From Gammaproteobacteria bacterium (lineage in GTDB: Bacteria; Pseudomonadota; Gammaproteobacteria; HK1): a DNA stretch of 8,876 bases. Within the stretch, counting starts at the first letter, position 1, and every line of letters begins with the position of its first letter. The stretch spans positions 1-8,876 of the forward strand of contig JAGRHX010000944.1 in assembly GCA_020444775.1 (NCBI GenBank), written 5' to 3'. The notes beneath the pieces were generated by a model. It had not been told where the DNA came from, made no database searches, and worked only from the letters and a program-made list of their open reading frames with translations. Position numbers and translations under genes: made by a program. Shown piece after piece: positions 1-7,251 of this stretch.

Positions 1-2912
1 TGCAGGCCGAAGCCCAGGCCGACGCTGAGGGCCGCCACGAGCCATTGCACATCGGCCCAGGCGACGCCGACCGTGCTGAACGCATAGAGGATGCCGATAG
101 CCGCGATGATGTACTGCATCACCGTGCTGATCGCGTAGCGGCTGCCGAAGTCCAGCGGCAGGCGTTGCAGCACGGCGATCTCCAGCACGCCAGGCAGATT
201 GCGCGCCGCGGCGGTGGTCATGAAGATCACGAACAGCATCACCAGCAGGCCCTGCAGGGTGACCGGCACGCTGTCCATCTGACCGTCCACGCTGGTGGTG
301 TGACGCCACAGCTCGACCTCGTTGAGCACACCGAGCGCCGGTATGACCGCGCTCCACACCAGCCACAGACCGATCAGCATGGCGATGTTGAGCGCCGTGT
401 TGATCAGATGCCGGGTCTGCTCGCCGACCTCCTCGATGTCGATCTGCGGCTCCTCGACGACCGCTGCATCGCTCTCGGGCTCGTTCTGTTGCTGGCGTCG
501 TGCCTCCCAGCGCTCACGGGCCTTTTGCAGGGCATGCTTGCGTCGCGTCACCTGCAACCATCTGAAGACCATGTAGCGCAGCACGATGAGGCCCGCGAAC
601 ATGGCCACCGTGGTCACCAGACGCAGCTCCAGCTGGCGTGCCGTGTAGACATAGCCCAGCGCGGCGAGCACGGCCAACGATACCGGGACCAGGATGGCGG
701 CCGGGTACCAGACCGGACGCAGACGCGACAACCAGCCGTCCGGATGGGCGCTCAGCAGGCTGGCCGGCAGCCCGTACCTGGGATGCAGCAGGCGCCAGGC
801 CAGATAGCTCAGGGCCAAAGTGCTGATCACGAACAGGCTGCGACCGATGCTCTCCCGGTAGGCGGTATTGCTTTGCAGGTCGAAGGCCGTGGCGAGCACC
901 ATTGCTGGCACGCTGACCAGGATCCACCAGTCGATGGTGCGCCGGCTGCGCCGCATGCTGTCGGGGTTCCAGTTGAAGTGAGCCTCACCCAGCCCCGAGG
1001 AGCGCATCACGCCACGCAACAGCATGGCGCCGAAGCACAGCAGGGCGCCGTTGATGAGGCCAGCACCCACCGCGCGACTGAACTCGCCGGCGTGGATGGC
1101 CGAGTCCAGCAGCAGACCGGCGCCACCGAGCAGCAGGAACCAGGGCATCGGAATCAGGATGGTGATGAACAGCGCGTTCAAGGTATGACCGAAACTGTCG
1201 TCGCGAATCCGTCGCATGCGTTCGGTCAGGGCACGCAGGTGCGCGCCGGTACGTCGATTCGACCAGAACAGGTAGACGATCAGCACAACCGTCAGCAACG
1301 AGCTCACCATGTGTATACGCACCTGGCGCAGCAGATCGCCGAGCACTTCGATCCAGACCGTCGGCGTCAGCAGGTAGGCCCAGGCCGCGGGCTGCTCGTA
1401 GACGACCTGCATGCCGAAGGGCCGCACGCTTGGGGTCCAGATCAGGTGGCGGTCCAGGAACGCGCCATACTCGACCGCGACCGCCACCAGCTGGCGTTGC
1501 TCGACATCCATCTCGGTGAGCAGGCGGGATTGATCGGAGTAGGCCCTGGACAGCTGGCCGAGCACCGGCTCACGCTCGGTGAGCAGCGTGCGCACCTCCT
1601 GGCGCATCGACTCCGAGTCGGCGAGACCCGCCTCGCGGAGCACCCGGCCGACCGCCGCCTCCAGATCCACCAGGGCCTGGCGCTGCTCGTCCACCTCGAG
1701 CTGCGCGAGGTTGATGCTGCCGAGCAGCTCGCTGCGCTGTTCCGCATTGACCCGATACCGACGGACATCGGGAAGGCGGTTGCGTTGCTCGCGTAGCACC
1801 TGACCCAGGGTGTCCGAGAGCCGTGACAGCTCCACCCGTTGTCTGGCCGTCTTGAAGCTGCGTCCTATGTCCTCGGCCTCGGACTTGATTCGCAGCAGCT
1901 GCTGGCGGAAGCCCTCGAGACGCTGCAGCTGGTCGGCGAGCGTCTGCGAGAGCCGCGCGTTCTCCCCCGCGACGGCGGCCAACAGAGGGTGCTTGCCCGC
2001 GGCCTCGCGCTGCGCGGCCTCGGCGCGTTTCAGGGCACTTTGAGCCTCGCTCGCGCGCTGCGCAGTGAGCTGCGTCTCCAGGGCCTTGGCCTGCTCGTCC
2101 AGGCGTGTGACCTCGCGTGCCGCCAGGGTCCGTCTGGCCTGCACCAGGCGGGTGCGAATGTCCAGGCTCAACAGCTCCTGCTCGATGCGAGCCAGCTGTG
2201 CAAGTCGTGCTTCCTTACGCGCGGTCAGGGCGAGTGCACGTGCCGCCTTCAGCGCTGCCGGCGCATCCGCGGGCTGGGCACCGTCCTCGTTGTCGATGCG
2301 GGTGATTGCCGCGCGCGCCTCGCTGGCCTCGGCCGCGGCGCGACTCGGTCGATCCTTGAGCTCGGCCAGGGTCTTGTCGGCTTCCGCGACCGTGCTACGC
2401 GCCGCGGCCAGCGCGCTGCGGGTCTCGATCAGACGCTGCTCGACGACGTTGGCGGGGGTTTGGGGGTCGAGCGTAGGGATCGGCGCCGGGCTTGCCGCGA
2501 GGGTCTTCTCCAGGCTCGCCAGCTCTTCCGGACCGTTCTGGATGATGCGTCTGTATTCGTTGGCGGCGCGATCGTGATCCAGCTTCGCCTCGACCCGAGA
2601 GCGCACCGTCCGGTACAGCTCCAGGGTCTGTGTCTGGACGCTGTCCTCGGGGTTGAGGCCCCCCTCCAGCTCCTTGATGCGCGCGTCGATCTGCTCGAGG
2701 CTCAGACCTTCTTGCGGACGGCTGGCCGCCTCACTGTTGCCGCCAATAGCGGTCGCCGGACCTTCCTCGGCGGTGGTGGATCGAGTCTGGGCACTGCCAG
2801 CCGGGCTGTAGGCGAGTCCGAGCAGGACGCTGCAGATCGTCAGTAGCATCGCCAGCGCGGTGGCGACCAGTTCGTCCCGGGCCGATGGGTTCAACGATGT
2901 TCGCGTGGACAA
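1..2912 (-). CDS. MscK/MscM-family large mechanosensitive channel (3' end cut by window edge)
   Basis: About 970 residues are visible, read from a TTG at 2912; the C-terminus lies beyond the left edge. Residues ~16-41 form a signal peptide (hydrophobic ALAMLLTICSVLLGLA, then SPAGSA before Gln42). Residues ~60-500 are Glu/Arg/Gln/Ala-rich and helical, with stretches such as VEQRLIETRSALAAA, as expected for the periplasmic coiled-coil domain of MscK/MscM (MscS_porin type). The first membrane helix is near residue 533 (SSLLTVVLIVYLFW), and about eleven helices follow. The last visible residues, AALSVGLGFGL, match the conserved start of the MscS pore helix TM3; just before it lies MQYIIAAIGILYAFSTVGV, as in E. 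coli MscK. Only the cytoplasmic MscS beta and alpha/beta domains are missing, so full length should be near the ~1,100 residues of E. coli MscK and MscM. The family releases solutes on hypo-osmotic shock, and MscK gating also responds to K+. Which paralogue this is cannot be settled here. Confidence 0.93.
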   Translation of the reverse strand, partial: MSTRTSLNPSARDELVATALAMLLTICSVLLGLAYSPAGSAQTRSTTAEEGPATAIGGNSEAASRPQEGLSLEQIDARIKELEGGLNPEDSVQTQTLELYRTVRSRVEAKLDHDRAANEYRRIIQNGPEELASLEKTLAASPAPIPTLDPQTPANVVEQRLIETRSALAAARSTVAEADKTLAELKDRPSRAAAEASEARAAITRIDNEDGAQPADAPAALKAARALALTARKEARLAQLARIEQELLSLDIRTRLVQARRTLAAREVTRLDEQAKALETQLTAQRASEAQSALKRAEAAQREAAGKHPLLAAVAGENARLSQTLADQLQRLEGFRQQLLRIKSEAEDIGRSFKTARQRVELSRLSDTLGQVLREQRNRLPDVRRYRVNAEQRSELLGSINLAQLEVDEQRQALVDLEAAVGRVLREAGLADSESMRQEVRTLLTEREPVLGQLSRAYSDQSRLLTEMDVEQRQLVAVAVEYGAFLDRHLIWTPSVRPFGMQVVYEQPAAWAYLLTPTVWIEVLGDLLRQVRIHMVSSLLTVVLIVYLFWSNRRTGAHLRALTERMRRIRDDSFGHTLNALFITILIPMPWFLLLGGAGLLLDSAIHAGEFSRAVGAGLINGALLCFGAMLLRGVMRSSGLGEAHFNWNPDSMRRSRRTIDWWILVSVPAMVLATAFDLQSNTAYRESIGRSLFVISTLALSYLAWRLLHPRYGLPASLLSAHPDGWLSRLRPVWYPAAILVPVSLAVLAALGYVYTARQLELRLVTTVAMFAGLIVLRYMVFRWLQVTRRKHALQKARERWEARRQQQNEPESDAAVVEEPQIDIEEVGEQTRHLINTALNIAMLIGLWLVWSAVIPALGVLNEVELWRHTTSVDGQMDSVPVTLQGLLVMLFVIFMTTAAARNLPGVLEIAVLQRLPLDFGSRYAISTVMQYIIAAIGILYAFSTVGVAWADVQWLVAALSVGLGFGL

Positions 2913-2923
2913 GCAGCCTCTCC
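2910..2923 (-). promoter_or_regulatory. Shine-Dalgarno and TTG start of the MscK-like gene
   Basis: On the minus strand GGAGAGG (2923-2917) lies a few bases before TTG (2912-2910). No ATG or GTG occurs in this frame over roughly the preceding 85 bases. The first in-frame ATG inside the gene is codon 22, in the middle of the hydrophobic signal segment; starting there would remove the N-region of the signal peptide. TTG is therefore the best start. It may lower translation, which is inference. Confidence 0.7.
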
Positions 2924-3156
2924 AATGCGAGCGATGACCGGCAAGCAGCGGTCCGGGGCCGGATGGGGCTTGACGATCACGGTCGGTGACCCATCGGCGG
3001 CGGCATGATTGTAGAGTGTACGCTGCTCGATCTGGGGCCGGGCGGGTCACCGCGTCCAGGTCGCGCGGCAAGATGGCACAATGCCGCGCTCATGGTCACG
3101 ATGCCGGCGGGTTCGTGGCCGGTCACACCCGACCCGAACGGAGCCCAACGAAGACG
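2913..3156. other. Divergent intergenic spacer between the channel gene and the nitroreductase gene
   Basis: No convincing gene lies here. The nitroreductase frame stays open upstream to an ATG at 2986, but those residues are Arg/Gly/His-rich and do not resemble the family. Promoters for both directions should be in this spacer. On the minus strand TACAAT (3013-3008) resembles a -10 box about 95 bases before the channel start, but it has no matching -35. On the plus strand TTGACG (2970-2975) resembles a -35 box but has no good -10 at the right spacing. I call no promoter. Confidence 0.5.
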
Positions 3157-3897
3157 ATGAACGTGCCCGATCAGTCCGAAGACCAATCCCATACGCAATT
3201 CTCCCAATCCCAATCCGATGCCGCGCTGAGCGTGGAGCAGGCAATCAAGACCCGCCTGTCCTGTCGGCGTTATCTGGACAAGCCGGTCAGCCGTGAAACG
3301 GTGGAGAAGATGCTGGAGATTGCGCGTTACGCGCCCAGCGGCACCAACATCCAGCCGTGGAAGGTGCACGTCACCATGGGTGAGACACGTCGGCGTCTGT
3401 CCGCGGCCCTGACCGAGGCGTTCTTGAGCGGGCCCGAGGAAGAGCGGGAGTATCAGTACTATCCGACCGATTGGTTCGAGCCCTATCTGGGCAGACGCCG
3501 GGCCTGTGGTTGGGGGCTGTATGGCGCGCTGGGCATCGGCAAGGGCGAGCGTGAGAAGACCCGGGATCAGCATGCCAAGAACTTCGATTTCTTCGGCGCG
3601 CCGGTGGGGCTGATATTCAGCATGGACAAGCGCTTGAATACCGGCAGCTGGCTCGACTACGGCATGTTCTTGCAGAGCGTGATGATCGCGGCCCGTGGTC
3701 TGGGGCTGCACACCTGTGCGCAGGCCGCCTTCTGTGGCTTCCACTCCACCATTCGCGAGGTGCTGGGGATCCCCGACAGCGACCACATCATCTGCGGTAT
3801 GTCGCTGGGCTATGGTGACATGAGCGCTCCGGAGAACATCTGGCGAACCGAGCGCGAGCCGGTGTCGTCGTTCACGACCTGGATGATCGAACCATGA
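3157..3897 (+). CDS. FMN-dependent nitroreductase family protein
   Basis: This is a 246-residue protein of the nitroreductase (NfsB/FMN reductase-like) family, cytosolic flavoproteins that use NAD(P)H to reduce nitro groups, quinones or similar acceptors, usually as dimers. The N-terminal FMN signature is visible: SCRRYLDKPV at residues 35-44 (phosphate-contacting Ser/Arg) and YAPSGTNIQPW at 58-68. GLGLHTCAQA at 181-190 and the end GYGDMSAPENIWRTEREP at 218-235 fit nitrobenzoate/nitrophenol-type reductases, where NxxRTxREP near the C-terminus is common. I chose the ATG at 3157 because homology begins about 25 residues later. ATGs at 2986 and 3073 are in frame but add atypical sequence. The ribosome-binding site is weak (GGAG at 3140-3143, 13 bases away). 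Residues 5-20 are a Gln/Ser/Asp-rich tail. The stop overlaps the start of the hydrolase gene. The substrate is unknown. Confidence 0.9.
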   Translation: MNVPDQSEDQSHTQFSQSQSDAALSVEQAIKTRLSCRRYLDKPVSRETVEKMLEIARYAPSGTNIQPWKVHVTMGETRRRLSAALTEAFLSGPEEEREYQYYPTDWFEPYLGRRRACGWGLYGALGIGKGEREKTRDQHAKNFDFFGAPVGLIFSMDKRLNTGSWLDYGMFLQSVMIAARGLGLHTCAQAAFCGFHSTIREVLGIPDSDHIICGMSLGYGDMSAPENIWRTEREPVSSFTTWMIEP

Positions 3898-4793
3898 GCG
3901 TTGTGCCGGAGCCGCTGGCCGAGGAGCCACGCTACGTGCCGGGCATGTCTCCCGCCGAGTTCGAAGCCCAGGTGCACGCGCGTTGCACGCTGCTGCACAC
4001 CGCGTGCGGCACGGGCAGGCTGGCCTGGCGTCGGTTCGGCGAGCCGGGCCGTCAGCCCCTGATCCTGTTGCATGGTGGATTCGGCTCGTGGCGTCATTTC
4101 ATCCTCAACGTGATACCTCTGAGTCGACACTACTCGGTCTATTGCCTGGATCTGCCCGGGCTCGGTGACTCGGCCGAGCCACCTGGGGAGTACTCGCCCG
4201 GTCCGCTCGCGGAGATCGTCTGGCAGGGTATCCAGACGCTGTTGCCGGATGCCTCCGGGGTGAACATCGCCGGCTTCTCCTTTGGCGGCATCGTCGGCAG
4301 CCACGTGGCCGCCATCGGCGCCGAGCGGGTGGGCCGCTACATCGGTATCGCGCCGGGCGCGCTCGGGATCCGGTCCACGGTCAAGCTCGAGCTGCGCAAG
4401 CAGCGTGCCGACATGAGTGAGGCCGAGCTCGACGCCACCCATCGTCATAACCTCTCGGTGTTGATGCTCGCCGACCCGGAACGCATCGATGCGCTGGCCG
4501 TGTATCTGCAACGCGAGACGGTGCGTCGGGCACGGGTGCGTAGCGGCGACATCCCCTTCACCGATCTGGCGGCGCGCGCGCTCGAGCGTTGCAGCTGTGC
4601 GATCAGTGGTATCTGGGGCTCACGCGACGCCATAGCGGCCGGCGAGGTGCACCTGCGTGAAGCGGTGTTCCGGCGTATCCAACCCGATTGCCGATTCGAG
4701 GTGATCGAGGGCGCCGGCCACTGGGTGATGTACGACAGGCCGGATGCGTTCAATCGGGTGATGCTGGAGCTGCTGGCCAGCCCGGGCCGCTAG
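3894..4793 (+). CDS. Alpha/beta hydrolase fold protein
   Basis: A 299-residue alpha/beta hydrolase with a complete apparent catalytic triad. The oxyanion-hole loop LLHGGFGSWRHF lies at residues 58-69, the nucleophile elbow GFSFGG at 127-132 (Ser129), the likely acid in WGSRDAI at 241-247 (Asp245), and the base in GAGHWVMYDRP at 273-283 (His276). A helical cap domain fits residues ~160-230. There is no signal peptide, so it should be cytosolic. The family covers esterases, C-C bond hydrolases and haloperoxidase-like enzymes, and the sequence does not pick one. Its ATG shares bases with the stop of the nitroreductase gene (ATGA at 3894-3897), which points to translational coupling and probably a joint pathway. 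The N-terminal ~40 residues precede the fold and include PAEFEAQVHARC. The substrate is unknown. Confidence 0.9.
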   Translation: MSVVPEPLAEEPRYVPGMSPAEFEAQVHARCTLLHTACGTGRLAWRRFGEPGRQPLILLHGGFGSWRHFILNVIPLSRHYSVYCLDLPGLGDSAEPPGEYSPGPLAEIVWQGIQTLLPDASGVNIAGFSFGGIVGSHVAAIGAERVGRYIGIAPGALGIRSTVKLELRKQRADMSEAELDATHRHNLSVLMLADPERIDALAVYLQRETVRRARVRSGDIPFTDLAARALERCSCAISGIWGSRDAIAAGEVHLREAVFRRIQPDCRFEVIEGAGHWVMYDRPDAFNRVMLELLASPGR

Positions 4794-4821
4794 CGAATCA
4801 CAGGCCAGAGGTACCCGAGCC

Positions 4822-5283
4822 ATGATCTTCGACCGTCTCAAGCAGATGTTCACCCAGGCCATGGAGGAGGCGGCGAGCGCCGATGCGCGCGCCGCCGAGC
4901 ACGGCCGGCAACTCGCGGTCGCGGCGTTGCTGGTCGAGATGATGCGTGCCGACCGCGATGTGCACCAGGCCGAACGCGACACCGTGGCGCGGGCTCTCAC
5001 CCAGATCTTCTCGTTGCCCGACGAGGAGACCGAGGCGCTGTTGGAGCTCGCGGATTCGCGCGCCGACGATGCCACCTCGCTATTCGAGTTCACCTCGACG
5101 ATCAACGACCGGTTCGAGCCCGACGAGAAGATCGAGGTGGTGGAGATGCTCTGGCGGGTCGCGCATGCCGATGGCGAGGTGGACAAGCACGAGGCCCATC
5201 TGGTCCGCAAGATCGCCGATCTGCTGCATCTTCGCCATCGCGAGTACATCGCGGCCAAGCTACGCGCTGAGAGCCCGAGCTGA
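4822..5283 (+). CDS. TerB-like (TerB/DjlA-type) helical domain protein
   Basis: A 153-residue all-helical acidic protein. Two similar motifs, MRADRDVHQAE (41-51) and AHADGEVDKHE (114-124), match the repeated A-D-G-x-(V/I)-x-x-x-E pattern of the TerB domain (also found in DjlA N-termini), in which the acidic residues may hold a metal ion. The N-terminus MIFDRLKQMF is amphipathic, and there is no signal peptide or membrane helix. It begins 28 bases after the hydrolase stop, with AGAGG at 4807-4811 as a likely ribosome-binding site, so it is probably the last gene of the nitroreductase operon. The tellurite-resistance name comes only from the founding family member. No other ter genes are present, so a role in tellurite resistance should not be assumed. 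Many bacteria carry such single TerB proteins of unknown function. Confidence 0.85.
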   Translation: MIFDRLKQMFTQAMEEAASADARAAEHGRQLAVAALLVEMMRADRDVHQAERDTVARALTQIFSLPDEETEALLELADSRADDATSLFEFTSTINDRFEPDEKIEVVEMLWRVAHADGEVDKHEAHLVRKIADLLHLRHREYIAAKLRAESPS

Positions 5284-5321
5284 GGCGTTCGAATCGGCGA
5301 CCGGTCGAACGGCAATTGGAA

Positions 5322-5344
5322 GCCTGGTGCCACGCCAGGCCTTT
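5322..5344 (+). terminator. Candidate intrinsic terminator after the TerB-like gene
   Basis: GCCTGGTG (5322-5329) can pair with CGCCAGGC (5333-5340) around a three-base loop, giving an eight-base-pair GC-rich stem with one T-G wobble. It is followed by CTTTA, a short T tract. It lies 38 bases after the stop of the TerB-like gene, where the plus-strand operon should end. The weak T tract makes intrinsic termination uncertain. Read on the minus strand, no T run follows the stem. Confidence 0.45.
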
Positions 5345-5351
5345 ACGGCTC

Positions 5352-5424
5352 GATTTCTTCAAGACCCCCGAGTTCTTCAAGACCCCCCGGGTTCTTCAAG
5401 ATCTCCGAGTTCTTCAAGACCGCC
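5352..5424. repeat. Four tandem copies of an ~18-base unit
   Basis: The invariant core TTCTTCAAGA occurs at 5355, 5373, 5392 and 5410, so spacing is 18, 19 and 18 bases. Each unit is close to GAGTTCTTCAAGACCCCC, with copies at 5352-5369, 5370-5387 (plus one extra C), 5389-5406 and 5407-5424, and the start of a fifth (GAGT) at 5425. Each core contains the small dyad TCTT-C-AAGA. The array lies entirely between the convergent TerB-like and cytochrome genes. The one-base length difference and scattered substitutions argue against coding sequence. Replication slippage is the simplest origin; a protein-binding or RNA-processing role is possible but unproven. Confidence 0.85.
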
Positions 5425-5432
5425 GAGTCGAA

Positions 5433-5458
5433 CTGAGCGCGGCTTTGGCTCAGCGCTC
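5433..5458. other. Inverted repeats over the 3' end of the decahaem cytochrome gene
   Basis: Two overlapping perfect six-base stems are possible: CTGAGC (5433-5438) with GCTCAG (5448-5453), or GAGCGC (5435-5440) with GCGCTC (5453-5458). They overlap the cytochrome stop codon at 5450-5452. Neither is followed by a T run on either strand, so I do not call a terminator. They could slow exonucleases at the 3' end of the redox operon transcript or be chance in GC-rich sequence. Confidence 0.35.
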
Positions 5459-7246
5459 GGCCCGCCGGTAGGGTGGGCCTAGATGATGGAACTGGTGGCA
5501 GTCCACGCAGCGGATCCGCACCTCGGCGCGCAGCCGTCCATCGGCCGCGTCCTGACCCACATGACAGCCCTTGCACAGCTCGATGTCGGGGATGATCACG
5601 TCACGTGCGGACGCCGAGGCGGTGGCCTTGTGGCAGTCGTTGCAGCCAATCTGTTGATGACGACGATGGTCGAAGCGGGCGAACGCGAACCATTGCTCGG
5701 CGACCCGCAGCGGCGCGGTGGACCAACCAGCAGATGACCCGGTCGCGCCGGCCGTCGCACTATGCGTCGCTCCATCCGGCGCGCTGATCTCGTGGCACAG
5801 GCCACAGGCCTGCTCGCCGAAGGCCGGGTCCTGGACCCGCGCCTGGATACGCGCCAGCGCGTCATCACCCAGCGGCTCGTCCGGGTGCACCGTGGCGTCC
5901 AGATCCGCGAACCATGTGGCGAGATGCTCGCCGCGCGCCGCGGCGTCCTCGCCCGCGCGGGCCGCGGCCCGTTGCAGACGTGCAGGCCAGTCGCCGGCCA
6001 CTAGCGCTGCGGTCAGCATGTTGGCGGTGCTCTGCGTGAACAGCGTGGCCCGATCGTGCGGCAGCCGGGTGCGCTCATCGTCGATGTCGAGCGCCAGCCG
6101 GTGACAGTCGGCGCAATGTGCCTGATAGCGTACCGGGCGAAAACCGGTGCCGTCCGGCTCACGATCGTGACAATCGGCGCAGCCGAATTTCCAACGGCCC
6201 AGGGTCGGGTGCCTGACCCCGTCCACCGCGCCGCCATGGGCCTTGTGCGCATAGTTCAGATTCGAGCGATCGATGGCGGGCGCCAGGGCCCGTTTACCCC
6301 ACGTTTGAATCGGACCCTCGGCCAGCAGCCGGTAGCCAGCCAGCCTGAACGGTGGATGACCCTGCTCGAAACCGCTGACCGCCAGCAGCAGCGAGCCGGG
6401 TTTGTGGGCCCGCGGATCGGCATGGCAGGCTATGCAGAATGCATCGCTGTTGCGGGTGAGCTGGCGGGCTCCGCTGTGCTCCTCGTGACAGTCCCGGCAT
6501 TCGCCGGCGGCGCCCGCATGGGGCCCTCCGGCCGGTGTGGGCGCCGTCGAGCTCAGACCGTGGCGGGCCAGATCGCGGTGGCAATCCAGACAGCGAGCAC
6601 TGGCGACCGGCTGGAACGGGGCCGTATGACAGACACGGCACTGCTCGGCGAAGAAGCCGTGCGCGTTGGCGCTGTGACCGGCGCTCCACAGCTCTCGCCA
6701 TGTCGCCCAGGATGAGGCCGGAGATCGAGCCGTCAGCAGCGCCGGTCGGGTCGATTCGCCCTGCACCAGATCGCCGATCAGCGGTAGCAGACCGAAGACC
6801 ACCAGCACTGTCAGGGCCAGCACGGTACCGAGCACCCGTTTGCGCAGCAGTGGGTTGCGGCCCTGGCCCAGCGCTGGTGGCATCTGCACGGGTGATTGCG
6901 GCAGCGTCTGCACCAGCTCGACGCTGCAGGCGAGGTCGTGTTCCTCGCCCGGATCGACGATACGTATCTCGTAGGGACCTATACGAACCGAGTCGTCGAT
7001 GCGCAGACGCGCGCCCGGCACCGGTGTGCCGTTCAGCTCGATCGCCTGACTGCCGGTCGCCACCAGACGCAGACCGTCGTCGTCGGTGAAGATGCTCGCG
7101 GCGTGCAGGGCAACGCGTGGATCGGGGAGGAATATCTCGTTGCCGGTACCCCGCCCGATCCGCAGGCTGTGTGCCTCGATGCTCACCTCGCGGGCCAGTC
7201 GGGTCGCACTACCGGCGCGGCTGAGCTGGATGATCCTGCAACGCAT
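5450..7246 (-). CDS. FHA domain-TM-decahaem c-type cytochrome fusion
   Basis: A 598-residue protein in three parts. Residues ~1-98 are an FHA domain: LRIGRGTGNEIFL at 28-40, LHAASI at 47-52, IELNGTPV at 69-76. The canonical FHA phosphate-contact Ser, three residues before His48, is Val45 here, so phosphothreonine binding is doubtful. Residues ~138-160 form one membrane helix preceded by RKR (135-137), which puts the FHA domain in the cytoplasm and the rest in the periplasm. Ten CxxCH haem c motifs follow, with first Cys at 203, 219, 250, 271, 356, 378, 481, 535, 558 and 580, grouped 4+2+4. At least nineteen other His in this part can act as distal ligands, including the cytochrome c3/c7-like FDHRRH before haem 8. 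The start lies five bases after the stop of the cytochrome b-like gene with no clear ribosome-binding site, suggesting coupling. Likely role: periplasmic electron carrier. Its redox partner is unknown. Confidence 0.92.
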   Translation of the reverse strand: MRCRIIQLSRAGSATRLAREVSIEAHSLRIGRGTGNEIFLPDPRVALHAASIFTDDDGLRLVATGSQAIELNGTPVPGARLRIDDSVRIGPYEIRIVDPGEEHDLACSVELVQTLPQSPVQMPPALGQGRNPLLRKRVLGTVLALTVLVVFGLLPLIGDLVQGESTRPALLTARSPASSWATWRELWSAGHSANAHGFFAEQCRVCHTAPFQPVASARCLDCHRDLARHGLSSTAPTPAGGPHAGAAGECRDCHEEHSGARQLTRNSDAFCIACHADPRAHKPGSLLLAVSGFEQGHPPFRLAGYRLLAEGPIQTWGKRALAPAIDRSNLNYAHKAHGGAVDGVRHPTLGRWKFGCADCHDREPDGTGFRPVRYQAHCADCHRLALDIDDERTRLPHDRATLFTQSTANMLTAALVAGDWPARLQRAAARAGEDAAARGEHLATWFADLDATVHPDEPLGDDALARIQARVQDPAFGEQACGLCHEISAPDGATHSATAGATGSSAGWSTAPLRVAEQWFAFARFDHRRHQQIGCNDCHKATASASARDVIIPDIELCKGCHVGQDAADGRLRAEVRIRCVDCHQFHHLGPPYRRAER

Positions 7247-7251
7247 CGTCG

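Noticed and set aside
45..2846. Long plus-strand open frames (45-1796 and 1839-2846)
   Set aside because: They lie antisense to the MscK-like gene and encode His/Gln/Asp/Arg-rich or Leu/Arg-rich sequence with no domain. Such shadows are expected in GC-rich coding DNA. The minus-strand frame contains a clear signal peptide, membrane helices and the MscS pore motif.
2970..3013. Promoters in the divergent spacer (TTGACG on plus, TACAAT on minus)
   Set aside because: Each has only one of the two expected boxes at acceptable spacing. Single hexamer matches are common by chance.
2986..3156. N-terminal extension of the nitroreductase from ATG 2986 or 3073
   Set aside because: The added residues are Arg/His/Gly-rich, unlike the rest of the protein, and family homology starts only after residue 25 of the shorter form. 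The start at 3157 is preferred, though its ribosome-binding site is weak.
2977..3930. Minus-strand open frame of 317 codons opposite the nitroreductase
   Set aside because: It spans the intergenic spacer and the complement of the nitroreductase. The product has no recognisable motif, whereas the opposite strand encodes the full FMN-binding signature.
4822..5283. Tellurite resistance determinant
   Set aside because: Only a lone TerB-like domain is present. No terC, terD, terZ or other ter genes are in the window, so the phenotype cannot be assigned.
5352..5424. CRISPR array
   Set aside because: The unit is only ~18 bases and the copies adjoin directly without spacers. No cas gene is present.
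5343..5576. Minus-strand small open frame covering the repeat array
   Set aside because: It overlaps the 3' end of the cytochrome gene in another frame. Its repetitive Leu/Glu tail merely translates the tandem repeats, and no start signal supports it.
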